A stretch of DNA of 64,000 bases from Saccharothrix algeriensis. Lineage in GTDB: Bacteria > Actinomycetota > Actinomycetes > Mycobacteriales > Pseudonocardiaceae. Within the stretch, counting starts at the first letter, position 1. Each line of letters begins with the position of its first letter. The notes beneath the pieces are model-generated. The model did no database searches and was not told the DNA's origin. It saw only the letters and a program-made list of their open reading frames with translations. The position numbers were made by a program, and so were the translations under genes. The stretch covers positions 1,178,001-1,242,000 of the forward strand of contig NZ_JAFBCL010000001.1 of the NCBI RefSeq assembly GCF_016907655.1, written 5' to 3'. Positions 9,122 through 16,591 of the stretch are shown here, piece by piece.

Positions 9122-10216
9122 TCAGCCGCGCAGCGGGCGCAGCGCCGCCGCGACGAGGGCCACCGCCTCGGCCGTCGTGGACGCGTGCGGCGAGAGCCGG
9201 ACCCGGCCCGACCGCGCGGTCGCCGTCACGCCGGCCCGCGCCAGCGCCCGGCCCACCACCTGCGCCGGCACGCCGGGCAGCGTGAACGACAGGATGCCCG
9301 CCCGCCGCGCCCACGGGGCCGCCACGGTCCCGCCCGCCGACCGCACCGCCTCCGCCAGCTCGTCGGACCGCTCGACGATCCGCTCGTGCAGCGCGGGGAC
9401 GCCGGCCGACTCGACCAGCTCCAGCGCCGTCGCGAGCGCGCCCGCCGCGATCGGGTTCGGGTTGGTGACCGACCACGCCGCCGCGCCGGGCGCCACCGGG
9501 TGCGGCGCCCCGTCGAACACGCCGGGGTCCACCACGCCGGTCCAGCCGGACAGCACCGGGCTCAGGCGGTCCAGTGCCCGGTCCGACAGCGCCGCGAAGC
9601 CGGTCGACCACCCGGCGCGCAGCCACTTCTGGCCACCGACGACCACGACGTCGGCCGCGGACCACGGCTCGTCCACCACGCCGAACCCCTGGATGCCGTC
9701 GACCACCAGCAGCCGGTCGCCGACCACCTCGCGCAGGGCCGCCAGGTCAGCGCGGTACCCGGTGTGGAAGTCCACGGCGCTCACCGACACCGCCGTGACC
9801 TCGTCGGACAGCGCGTCGCGCACCGATTCGGGCGTCACCGGACCGGGCCGCAGCCACCGCACCCGCGCGCGGCCGGCCCGCACCCACGGGTAGGTGTTCG
9901 CCGGGAACTCGGCCGGCGACACCGCGACCTCCCCGGAGAGCCCCAGCGCCATCCCGAACAGCCCCGTGCTGGTGTTCGGCAGCAGCACGACGTTCCCGGC
10001 GCCCGCACCGCACAGCCGGGCGGCGGCGGCCTCGGCCCGCGCCTCCTGCCGCATCAGGTCGTCCACGGTGGACGGCCCGGCGGTCATCGCCCGCTCCGCC
10101 AACCGCGCGGTCAGCTCCACCACGGCGTGCGCGGGCGGCCCGAACCGGGCGAAGTCGAGGTAGCCCACCGGCTCGCGGAACTGGGCCAGGTAGGACGGCG
10201 GGATGCTCGTGACCAC
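9122..10216 (-). CDS. PLP-dependent class V aminotransferase family protein
   Basis: A 364-residue fold-type I PLP enzyme related to cysteine desulfurase and isopenicillin-N-epimerase-like proteins. The Schiff-base lysine lies in VVVVGGQKWLRAG, the PLP-ring Asp in LLVVDGIQGFGVVDE, and a phosphate-binding stretch is VVLLPNTSTGLFGMAL. There is no active-site Cys loop of a canonical SufS/IscS near the C-terminus, so sulfur transfer is not implied and the substrate is unknown. The GTG at 10216 was chosen because GAAGG lies 8 nt upstream; longer in-frame starts exist up to 10279. It diverges from the thioredoxin gene. Confidence 0.82.
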   Translation of the reverse strand: MVTSIPPSYLAQFREPVGYLDFARFGPPAHAVVELTARLAERAMTAGPSTVDDLMRQEARAEAAAARLCGAGAGNVVLLPNTSTGLFGMALGLSGEVAVSPAEFPANTYPWVRAGRARVRWLRPGPVTPESVRDALSDEVTAVSVSAVDFHTGYRADLAALREVVGDRLLVVDGIQGFGVVDEPWSAADVVVVGGQKWLRAGWSTGFAALSDRALDRLSPVLSGWTGVVDPGVFDGAPHPVAPGAAAWSVTNPNPIAAGALATALELVESAGVPALHERIVERSDELAEAVRSAGGTVAAPWARRAGILSFTLPGVPAQVVGRALARAGVTATARSGRVRLSPHASTTAEAVALVAAALRPLRG

Positions 10217-10261
10217 CTGTGACACCTTCACGAAAGACTGACCGTGCGCGCTGCAAACTAC

Positions 10262-10273
10262 ACCCGTACGGGT
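10262..10273. promoter_or_regulatory. 12-bp perfect palindrome in a divergent promoter region
   Basis: ACCCGTACGGGT is a perfect palindrome between the class V aminotransferase gene (minus) and the thioredoxin gene (plus). It could be an operator for either gene. No regulator can be assigned. Confidence 0.35.
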
Positions 10274-10308
10274 TGCCATACATCACTCAAATGGAATGCT
10301 TCGGGTGT

Positions 10309-10325
10309 CCCGTTCGTTGAACGGG
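10309..10325. promoter_or_regulatory. Short inverted repeat in the thioredoxin 5' region
   Basis: CCCGTTC-gtt-GAACGGG has 7-bp arms and a 3-nt loop, 47 bp before the thioredoxin start. It may be an operator half-site pair or a small leader hairpin. Confidence 0.3.
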
Positions 10326-10371
10326 GTAACCGGGGGCCGCAAACCCCCCACCAGTCGAGCGAGGAGTACCT

Positions 10372-10734
10372 ATGGCCACGGTGGAGCTGACCACGGAGAA
10401 CTTCGACGAGGTGGTCGGCGGCTCCGACATGGTCCTGGTCGACTTCTGGGCGGCCTGGTGCGCGCCGTGCCTGCGGTTCGCGCCGGTCTACGAGAAGTCC
10501 TCGCAGAAGCACACCGACATCGTGTTCGGCAAGGTCGACACCGAGGACCAGCAGCAGCTGGCCGCCGCTTTCCAGATCCGGTCGATCCCGACCCTGATGA
10601 TCGTGCGCGACGGCGTGGTGCTCTACGCCCAGCCGGGCGCGCTGCCCGAGGCGGCCCTGGAGGACCTGATCGACCAGGCCCGCAAGGTCGACATGGACGA
10701 GGTGCACAAGCAGGTCGCCGAGCAGCAAGCCTGA
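10372..10734 (+). CDS. trxA: Thioredoxin
   Basis: A 120-residue cytosolic disulfide reductase with a single thioredoxin fold. The active site is WCAPC (Cys30 and Cys33) within VLVDFWAAWCAPCLRF, and the cis-Pro loop is IRSIPTLMIVRDG. There is no signal peptide. A strong GAGGAG lies 7 nt upstream of the ATG at 10372. Residues after about 105 (DMDEVHKQVAEQQA) form a short polar tail. The WCAPC variant, in place of WCGPC, is seen in some actinobacterial thioredoxins and should change redox potential only modestly. A strong hairpin follows the stop. Confidence 0.95.
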   Translation: MATVELTTENFDEVVGGSDMVLVDFWAAWCAPCLRFAPVYEKSSQKHTDIVFGKVDTEDQQQLAAAFQIRSIPTLMIVRDGVVLYAQPGALPEAALEDLIDQARKVDMDEVHKQVAEQQA

Positions 10735-10744
10735 CCGGCGAGCC

Positions 10745-10780
10745 CGAGGGGCGCCGACCGCGCGCGGTCGGCGCCCCTCG
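10745..10780. terminator. Bidirectional hairpin terminator
   Basis: A 36-bp perfect palindrome (16-bp arms around CGCG) lies 10 bp after the thioredoxin stop and 24 bp before the stop of the convergent sigma-factor gene. It has no long T-run, as is usual in actinomycetes. Confidence 0.8.
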
Positions 10781-10804
10781 GCGTCCCGGGCCCGGCGGAC
10801 GGGG

Positions 10805-11839
10805 TCAGGCCAGGCTCCCGGGCAGCCCGAACGGCCGGAAGTGCTCCGCGCCCACGAACGACGTGATCGCGGAGATCAGCCCGTCCCGCAGGGTCAGCAC
10901 GTTCACCGACCACGCCAGGTGCGCGCCGGCCGCCCCGTCCCACAGGTAGCAGCCCACGGCCGGCTGCCCGTTCGCGCTCAGCGGCAGGTGCCGCCACGCG
11001 CCGCACGAGGTCAGCGGCACCCGCACCGCGAAGTCCATCGCCGCCTCCCGCCCCGCGTACCAGCCGGTCATCGGCGGCATCGACCAGGTCACGTCCTCGG
11101 TGAGCAGCGCGACCAGGGCGTCCGCGTCACCGCGCTCCAGCGCCGTCGCGAACCCGGTGACGACCTCCCGCAGCCGCACGTCGTCGATCTTGCGCAGGGC
11201 CTGCTGCTGGGAGACCGCCGGCACCTTCCGCGCCACGACCCGCCGGGCCCGCGCCAGGGCCGAGTTCACCGAGGTGGTGGAGGTGCCCATGATCCCCGCG
11301 ATCTCCGCGACGGCGAAGCCCAGCACCTCGAACAGCAGCAGCGCCGCGCGCTGGTTGCCCGGCAGGTGCTGCAGCGCGGCGACGAACGCCAGCTCCACCG
11401 CCTCGCGCTGCTCGTACCGCGCGCCCGGCCCGGCCGGCGCGGCGGCCAGGCCCGCGTCCGGGTAGGGGCCGAGCCAGGCCACGTCCGCGCCCTGCCCGCC
11501 GCCGGACCCGGCCCCGTCGCCGGACGGCCCGAGGTCCATCGGCAGCGCCCGCCTGCCCCGGTGCTGCACGGCGTCCAGGCAGGTCCGCGTGGCCACCGAG
11601 TAGAGCCACGACCGCAGCGAGCCGCGCCCCTCGAACCGCCCCAGCCCCCGCCACGCCCGCAGCAGGGCCTCCTGCAGCGCGTCGTCGGCGTCGTGGGTCG
11701 ACCCGAGCATCCGGTAGCAGTGCGCGTGCAGCTCGCGACGCAGCGGCTCCACCAGGCGGGTGAACGCGGCGTCATCCCCGGCGCGCGCCAGGTCCAGTTC
11801 GGCGTCCGGTTCGGGCGGGGCGGGAAAAACTTCGCTCAC
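10805..11839 (-). CDS. ECF RNA polymerase sigma factor with C-terminal SnoaL-like domain
   Basis: A 344-residue sigma factor. Sigma region 2 includes ELHAHCYRMLGSTHDADDAL and SWLYSVATRTCLDAVQHR. Region 4 includes LQHLPGNQRAALLLFEVLGF and the helix-turn-helix VAEIAGIMGTSTTSVNSALA. After residue about 225 a SnoaL/NTF2-like domain follows (ERGDADALVALLTEDVTWSM...AWSVNVLTLRDGLISAI), as in the TIGR02960/SigX5-type ECF group, where this domain is thought to modulate the sigma factor in place of an anti-sigma. The GTG at 11839 leaves 69 bp for a divergent promoter; an in-frame ATG at 11887 is an alternative. It diverges from an alpha/beta hydrolase gene, a likely target. Confidence 0.88.
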   Translation of the reverse strand: MSEVFPAPPEPDAELDLARAGDDAAFTRLVEPLRRELHAHCYRMLGSTHDADDALQEALLRAWRGLGRFEGRGSLRSWLYSVATRTCLDAVQHRGRRALPMDLGPSGDGAGSGGGQGADVAWLGPYPDAGLAAAPAGPGARYEQREAVELAFVAALQHLPGNQRAALLLFEVLGFAVAEIAGIMGTSTTSVNSALARARRVVARKVPAVSQQQALRKIDDVRLREVVTGFATALERGDADALVALLTEDVTWSMPPMTGWYAGREAAMDFAVRVPLTSCGAWRHLPLSANGQPAVGCYLWDGAAGAHLAWSVNVLTLRDGLISAITSFVGAEHFRPFGLPGSLA

Positions 11840-11908
11840 GACCGACGATTCTGCCCCGCGGCGGGAGTCACCACTGCGAACGGCCATCGACGACACCTGG
11901 AGGCTCCC

Positions 11909-12733
11909 ATGAGCAGCACGCACACCGTCACCGTCGGCACCCTGAGGGTGGACGACGCGTCACTGCACTACGAGGTGCGCGGCCGGGGCCCGCTGGTGGT
12001 GCTGGTCGGCGCGCCGATGGACGCCCGGTCGTTCGAGCCGCTGGCCGACCTGCTGGCCGCCGACCACACCGTGCTCACCACGGACCCGCGCGGCATCAAC
12101 CGCAGCCCGGTGGACGACCGCGAGCGCGACTCGACCCCGGAGCAGCGCGCCGACGACCTGTTCCGGCTCATCGGGCACGTGGCCGCCGGCCCGGCGGCGG
12201 TGCTCGGCTCCAGCGGCGGCGCGGTCAGCGCCCTGGCCCTCGCGCAGGCGCACCCCGAGGTCGTGCACACGGCCGTCGCCCACGAGCCGCCGCTCGCCGA
12301 ACTGCTGGAGGACCGCGAGGAACTGCGGGCGCGGACCGAGGAGATCATCGCCACCTACGAGGCCGGCGACCCGGTGGGCGCGTTCCGGAAGTTCCTGGAG
12401 GTGGCGAACATCTTCCTGCCGGAGGAGGTGCTCCAGCAGATGGCCGGCAGCGAGCGCGACGCCCAGGCCGTCGCCGACGACGACTACCAGTACCGGCGGA
12501 TGCTGCGCGCGACCACGCTCTGGGCGCCGGACCTGGACGTCCTGCGCGCGTCGCCGTGCCGGGTCGTGGTCGGCCTCGGCGAGGAGTCCGGCGGCCAGCT
12601 CTGCGACCGCACGTCCCGGGCGCTGGCGCGGGAACTGGGCGTGGAGCCGACCATGTTCCCCGGTGACCACGTGGGTTTCGCGGGTGACCCGGAGGCGTTC
12701 GCGACCCGGCTGCGGGTCGTGCTGAAGGGCTGA
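11909..12733 (+). CDS. Alpha/beta-fold hydrolase
   Basis: A 274-residue cytosolic alpha/beta hydrolase. The nucleophile elbow is LGSSGGAVSALALA (G-x-S-x-G), the oxyanion region is LVVLVGAPMDARSFEPLADL, and the catalytic His is probably in MFPGDHVGFAGDPEAF. The lid region has HEPPLAELLEDREELRARTE. A GGAGG lies 6 nt before the ATG at 11909. It diverges from the ECF sigma gene with a 69-bp gap, so co-regulation is likely. The substrate is unknown. Confidence 0.85.
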   Translation: MSSTHTVTVGTLRVDDASLHYEVRGRGPLVVLVGAPMDARSFEPLADLLAADHTVLTTDPRGINRSPVDDRERDSTPEQRADDLFRLIGHVAAGPAAVLGSSGGAVSALALAQAHPEVVHTAVAHEPPLAELLEDREELRARTEEIIATYEAGDPVGAFRKFLEVANIFLPEEVLQQMAGSERDAQAVADDDYQYRRMLRATTLWAPDLDVLRASPCRVVVGLGEESGGQLCDRTSRALARELGVEPTMFPGDHVGFAGDPEAFATRLRVVLKG

Positions 12734-12771
12734 GCCCCCAAGGCCGCCGGGTCGGGGCCCGAGGGCCGGGA

Positions 12772-12793
12772 GGGGCGCCGTCGCCGGCGCCCC
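12772..12793 (+). terminator. Hairpin terminator after the hydrolase gene
   Basis: GGGGCGCCG-tcgc-CGGCGCCCC followed by TTCCCTC, 38 bp after the stop. The rest of the gap to 13023 shows no gene or certain promoter. Confidence 0.7.
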
Positions 12794-13023
12794 TTCCCTC
12801 GCGTGGATCGCCGGCGGCAGGTGGGTCCACCCGTCCTCTGCTTCCGGCGTCACGGCATCGCTGCCGTGCCGGTGAAACCCGGTGCGACCTGCTCTCACCT
12901 ACGGGTCGGCCGTCGATCCTCGCACCCTGGTTTCCCCGTAACCCGGCGCCTACACCCGAAACGATCCGGTGCGTACTCCCGGGGCCCACTGGGTAGCCCT
13001 GGGCCGATGAGAGGAGGCGGCCC

Positions 13024-13422
13024 ATGAACCACCCCGCCCACGACCCGTCCACCGCGGAGCTGGTCGGCCGACTGTCCGAACAGGTCAGCAGGCTCGCCCG
13101 CGAGGAGATCCAGCTCGCGGTGGCCGAGGTGAAGACCAAGGGACGGCACGTCGGCATGGGCGCCGGACTGCTGGGCGGGGCGGGTGTGCTCGCCTGGTTC
13201 GGCGGGATGGCGTTGATCGCGGGGCTGGTCCTGGTGCTGGCGCTGGTGATGCCCGCGTGGCTGGCGGCCTTCGTCGTCGCCGTCGCGGTGTTCGCGATCG
13301 CCGGCGTCCTGGCCCTGATGGGCCGCAAGCAGGTCAGCCAGGGCTCGCCGCCCATCCCCGAGCAGGCCGTGAGCGGCGTGAAGCGGGACATCTCGCAGGT
13401 GAAGGAGAGGGCCCACCGATGA
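13024..13422 (+). CDS. PF07332 (Phage_holin_3_6 / 'holin-X') family membrane protein
   Basis: A 132-residue protein. The N-terminal amphipathic helix (about 10-40, LVGRLSEQVSRLAREEIQLA) precedes two strongly hydrophobic segments (about 47-75 and 78-99). This arrangement defines the PF07332 family, whose phage-holin name is misleading: in actinobacteria it is a housekeeping envelope family found with DUF3618. GAGGAGG lies upstream of the ATG. It overlaps the next gene by ATGA, so the three genes to 14110 form one operon. Function is unknown. Confidence 0.85.
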   Translation: MNHPAHDPSTAELVGRLSEQVSRLAREEIQLAVAEVKTKGRHVGMGAGLLGGAGVLAWFGGMALIAGLVLVLALVMPAWLAAFVVAVAVFAIAGVLALMGRKQVSQGSPPIPEQAVSGVKRDISQVKERAHR

Positions 13423-13832
13423 GCAAGGACGTTCCGCAGGACCCGGACGCGCTGCGCGCGGACATCGAGAAGACCCGTGGCGAACTCGGAGACACCGTGG
13501 AGGCGCTGGTGCACAAAGTGGACGTGCCCACCCGTGTGAAGGAAACCGCGCACGAGAGTGTGGAGCAGGTGAAGGAGGGCGCGGCGGCCGTGGCCGGCCG
13601 CGTGAACTCCGCGGCCGTCGTCGCCGCGGAGAAGGCGCAGGAGACGGCCGCGAAGGCGCAGGAGACGGCCGTCAAGGTGACTTCGCAGGTGTCGGACAGG
13701 GCCTCGCAGGCCGTTGACTCCCTGCCGCCGCCGGTCGCCGAGCAGGTGCGCCGGCACCCGGCCCTGATCGCCGCGGGCGTCGTCGCGGCGATCCTGCTGG
13801 TGTGGCGGGTGCTGCGGGGGTGCCGGTCGTGA
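13419..13832 (+). CDS. DUF3618 family protein
   Basis: A 137-residue protein. The DUF3618 signature near the N-terminus is DPDALRADIEKTRGELGDTV (an ADIERTRxxLxxTVxAL type). A long Ala/Lys/Glu-rich helix follows, with repeats AEKAQETAAKAQETAVK, then a short C-terminal transmembrane helix (about 117-132, LIAAGVVAAILLVWRVL). The topology suggests a membrane-anchored coiled rod. It is translationally coupled on both sides (ATGA upstream, GTGA downstream). Function is unknown. Confidence 0.85.
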   Translation: MSKDVPQDPDALRADIEKTRGELGDTVEALVHKVDVPTRVKETAHESVEQVKEGAAAVAGRVNSAAVVAAEKAQETAAKAQETAVKVTSQVSDRASQAVDSLPPPVAEQVRRHPALIAAGVVAAILLVWRVLRGCRS

Positions 13833-14110
13833 ACAAGCTGCTCTACCGACCGCTCGGGATGCTGTTCAGCGTGCTCGGCGGGTTGGCCGCGAGCAAGCTG
13901 TTCGGCCAGGTGTGGAAGCTGATCAGCGGTGACAAGGTGGCGCCCACCGCCACCCAGCGGGATCGCGGCTGGGGCGAGGTGCTGCTCGCGGCCACCATCC
14001 AGGGCGCGATCTTCGGCCTGGTGAAGGCCGCGATCGACCGCGGCGGCGCCACCGGCTACGACAAGCTGACCGGCGAGTGGCCCGGCGACACCCAGGACGT
14101 CGACAAGTAG
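13829..14110 (+). CDS. DUF4235 family membrane protein
   Basis: A 93-residue protein starting at the GTG at 13829 (VNKLLYRPLGMLFSVLGGLA), which overlaps the DUF3618 stop by GTGA. The DUF4235 pattern is clear: YRPLGMLFSVLGGLAASKLF, a WKLISGD linker, then GWGEVLLAATIQGAIFGLVK and AAIDRGGATGYDKLTGEWPG. Two membrane helices are predicted. The family regularly follows PF07332 and DUF3618 genes. No biochemical role is known. Confidence 0.85.
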   Translation: MNKLLYRPLGMLFSVLGGLAASKLFGQVWKLISGDKVAPTATQRDRGWGEVLLAATIQGAIFGLVKAAIDRGGATGYDKLTGEWPGDTQDVDK

Positions 14111-14164
14111 CGCGGCTTCCCCGCCGCGACGCGGTCCCCACGACAGGAAGCCTTGGCAGGCAAC

Positions 14165-14243
14165 GAATCCGCCGGGTGGCACCACCTCCGGCCCCCGCTC
14201 GGCGAGCAGGGGCCGGAGGGCGGGGCCCCACCCGGCGGTTTCC
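14165..14243. terminator. Compound hairpin between convergent genes
   Basis: An inner 11-bp stem (CCTCCGGCCCC at 14185, GGGGCCGGAGG to 14219) is nested in an outer near-perfect stem (AATCCGCCGGGTGG ... CCACCCGGCGGTTT). It separates the DUF4235 gene from the convergent enoyl-CoA hydratase gene and could stop both transcripts. Confidence 0.75.
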
Positions 14244-14279
14244 CGCGTCCGGACGCGCCGACGGAACGGCGCCCGCCGG

Positions 14280-15035
14280 TCAGAACCGGGGCGGGCGCTT
14301 CTCCAGGAAGGCCCGCACGCCCTCCTCGTACTCGGCGCTGTGCACGGCCTCGTCGTACAGGGCTCGGACTTCACCGGTCTCCTCGCACCGGCCGTCGGTG
14401 ACGAGGTCCACGATCGTCTTCGCACCGCGCACGCTCACCTGCGCCCGCGCCGCGATCAACGCCGACAACCGCTCCACCCTGGCGTCCACGTCCTCGTGGA
14501 CCTCGTTCACCAGGCCGATCCGCAGGGCGGTCGACGCGTCGAGCAGTTCCGCGCCGAACAGGATCTGCTTGGCCCAGGCCGGGCCGACCGCGTCCACCAG
14601 CCGCTTGGTCGAGGGCAGGCTGTAGACGATCCCCAGCTTCGCGGGCGGGATGCCGAACCGCGCGCCGGTCGACGCGACCCGGATGTCGCACGCCAGCGCG
14701 ATCTCGCACCCGCCCCCCACGCAGTAGCCGCTGACGGCCGCGATCGTCGGCTTCCCGAGCGACGCGATGGCCTGCGCGCCGCCGTGCACCGCCTCTCCGT
14801 AGCGCGCCGCCCCGTCCGCTCCCCGGCGCAACCGCGTGAACTCGCCGATGTCCGCGCCCGCCGAGAAGTGCTCCCCGCCCCGGATCACCAGCACCCGCAC
14901 GGCCGAGGCGTCCCGGACCCGCCCGAGCAGGGCGGGGAGCGCCGACCACATCTCGTAGCTCAGGGCGTTGCGCTTGGCGGGCCGGTCGATCGTCAGCGTC
15001 GCGACCGGGCCGGACGTGTCCAGTCTCAGCGTCAT
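14280..15035 (-). CDS. Enoyl-CoA hydratase/isomerase family protein
   Basis: A 251-residue crotonase-fold protein acting on acyl-CoA thioesters. The oxyanion-hole segments are FSAGADIGEF and KPTIAAVSGYCVGGGCEIAL, and the signature continues ACDIRVASTGARFGIPPAKL. The usual hydratase Glu positions fall within CVGGGCEIAL and FGIPPAKLGIV; the second position is not an obvious Glu, so isomerase or another crotonase activity is as likely as hydration. The ATG at 15035 was chosen over the GTG just before it. Monocistronic by context; the pathway is not shown. Confidence 0.85.
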   Translation of the reverse strand: MTLRLDTSGPVATLTIDRPAKRNALSYEMWSALPALLGRVRDASAVRVLVIRGGEHFSAGADIGEFTRLRRGADGAARYGEAVHGGAQAIASLGKPTIAAVSGYCVGGGCEIALACDIRVASTGARFGIPPAKLGIVYSLPSTKRLVDAVGPAWAKQILFGAELLDASTALRIGLVNEVHEDVDARVERLSALIAARAQVSVRGAKTIVDLVTDGRCEETGEVRALYDEAVHSAEYEEGVRAFLEKRPPRF

Positions 15036-15081
15036 CACCGGAGAGTAGGGCGACCGCCGCCGGCGCGGGCCGTGAGCACCC

Positions 15082-15696
15082 TCACGCCAGCCACCAGAAC
15101 GTCAGGCCGCCGACCACCAGGCCCAGCACGGCGCCGCCGACCACCTGCGCCACCGTGTGGTCCCCCAGCGCCACCCGCGACCACCCCACCAGGGCCACGG
15201 CGGGCGCGAACACCAGCGTCCACCACCCGAAGGTCACGACCAGCACGCCCAGCGCCCCCGCCGCGACCGCCGTGTGCACCGAGACCTTCCAGCCCCGCCC
15301 GCCCCGCACCGGGGCCGCGAACGTGATCGCGATGCTCACCACCAGGCTGAGGAACATCGACAGCGACAGCGCCAGCATCCGCTGCGGCGCGCCGCCGAAG
15401 ACCAGCACCGCGATACCGGTGCCCAGCGAGGCCGCGCAGGTGAACAGCGGCACCAGCCGGCCTTCGCGGTTGGTCACGTGGTGGCCGTCCCACCGGCCCC
15501 GCCTGGCCCCGCGCACCACCACCGCCATCGGGATCGCCGAGCCGGTCACGCCGACGACCAGGCCCCACACCGCGGTCTGCGCCGCGTCGCCCGTGGCGTG
15601 CCAGGCGACCAGCAGCGGGAGGCTCAGCACGAGCACCCACGGCGCGAGGACCTCGGTCACCACGCGGGCGAGCAGGGGTGGCGGTTGCGCGGCCAT
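15082..15696 (-). CDS. PAP2-like integral membrane phosphatase family protein
   Basis: A 204-residue protein with about six membrane helices (for example VLVLSLPLLVAWHA, TAVWGLVVGVTGSAIPMAV, MFLSLVVSIAITFAAPV). The last two PAP2-type motifs are recognisable but changed: KVSVHTAVAAG in place of PSGH, and WSRVALGDHTVAQVVGG in place of SRxxxxxHxxxD, where the final Asp is missing. It may be an inactive or divergent lipid-phosphate phosphatase. The ATG at 15696 leaves 46 bp to the enoyl-CoA hydratase start downstream, so the two could be cotranscribed. Confidence 0.75.
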   Translation of the reverse strand: MAAQPPPLLARVVTEVLAPWVLVLSLPLLVAWHATGDAAQTAVWGLVVGVTGSAIPMAVVVRGARRGRWDGHHVTNREGRLVPLFTCAASLGTGIAVLVFGGAPQRMLALSLSMFLSLVVSIAITFAAPVRGGRGWKVSVHTAVAAGALGVLVVTFGWWTLVFAPAVALVGWSRVALGDHTVAQVVGGAVLGLVVGGLTFWWLA

Positions 15697-15749
15697 GCGC
15701 GGAGCCTAAGGCGGGGTGGTGGCCGGCGGAGCGGTGGCCGCAGGTGATC

Positions 15750-16124
15750 ACCGGTTGGGGTGATGTGCCAGCGGCTCCGGCCGCGTTGCGCCAACACGTC
15801 GGAGGGCGGGCGGTGATGGCCGACCAACTCCGGCACCTCACGACCACGGCCGAGGAGCACCCGGAGACGATCGAGGTCCGGGTCATCCCGTTCACCGCCG
15901 ACTGCTACAACGCACTCGACGGCTCGGGCTTCTACGTCATGGACTTCGCCAGTGTCCGGCTCCCGCAGTTGGTGTGGCAGGAGACCATCTCCACTACCGA
16001 CCTGATCGAACAACCCATGCGCATCCGCGAGTACAGTCTCGCCTACGAGCAAGCGATGGGCTTCGCGCTCGATCGAACCGGTTCGCTCCGCTTGATCGAG
16101 CAGATCAGGAAGGAGTTCGAGTGA
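15750..16124 (+). pseudogene. Remnant of a Scr1-type HTH regulator (DUF5753 domain only)
   Basis: The frame reads AALRQHVGGRAVMADQLRHL, IEVRVIPFTADCYNALDGSG and a FYVMDFASVRLPQLVWQE block, which is the C-terminal half of the DUF5753 ligand domain. The N-terminal XRE-type HTH and the first half of DUF5753 (about 180 residues) are absent; the sequence upstream runs straight into the start region of the divergent PAP2-like gene. An internal ATG at 15816 could still give a 102-residue protein, but without DNA-binding ability. The stop overlaps the DUF397 start by GTGA, as in intact pairs, so the loss is a 5' deletion. Confidence 0.75.
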
Positions 16125-16291
16125 AGCACTCCGACTGGCTCAAGTCGAGCCACAGCGCGAACAACGCCCAGTGCGTCGAAGTCCGCCTCACGGCCGACGC
16201 AGTGGGCGTCCGCGACTCCAAACACCCCACCGGCCCCCACCTCTCCTTCCCCCGCACCACCTGGACCAAGTTCCTCACCTCCCGCACCTGA
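16121..16291 (+). CDS. DUF397 family small protein
   Basis: A 56-residue protein starting at the GTG at 16121. It shows the complete DUF397 pattern: WLKSSHSANNAQCVEVRLTA, then VGVRDSKHPTGPHLSFPRTT and a C-terminal W-x-x-F (WTKFLTS). In actinomycetes DUF397 proteins are encoded next to Scr1-type XRE/DUF5753 regulators and are thought to act as their antagonists or partners. Here the partner gene is truncated, so this copy is probably an orphan that may act on another Scr1-type regulator. Confidence 0.85.
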   Translation: MKHSDWLKSSHSANNAQCVEVRLTADAVGVRDSKHPTGPHLSFPRTTWTKFLTSRT

Positions 16292-16591
16292 CACCGCCCC
16301 GCCCGCTCCAGGCCCAGGCCGGTCACCACCTCCCCAGGAACCGGCCCCGGTCGGCGGCTCCCTGGTTGCCGCACTCCCACCGCCACGTCAACGGTGCGGC
16401 CGGCCTTCCCACATCCTGAAGCCCCCTTGGCCGGTGCCCGGTCCGGGTGCCAGCATCGGGCCATGTCCCCGGCACCCGCCCTGTGCACGCGCCGCCACGT
16501 CGACTTCCGTCGGCAGGCGAGCGCGATGTGTGCCGCCCCCGCCTGACCAGTCCACTGTGGACCCGGCAACCCCGAGCGGGGAGGGACAGGG
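16292..16591. other. Non-coding gap before the ROK regulator
   Basis: These 300 bases hold no gene I can support. A purine-rich GGGGAGGGACAGGG just before 16592 is the ribosome site of the ROK gene. No certain promoter or repeat was found. Confidence 0.6.

Noticed and set aside
13024-14110. A phage remnant, because of the PF07332 holin name.
   Set aside because: No other phage genes are near; the PF07332-DUF3618-DUF4235 trio is a chromosomal actinobacterial operon.
15816-16291. A working Scr1/DUF397 toxin-antitoxin-like pair.
   Set aside because: The regulator has lost its HTH and half of DUF5753, so a functional pair is unlikely.
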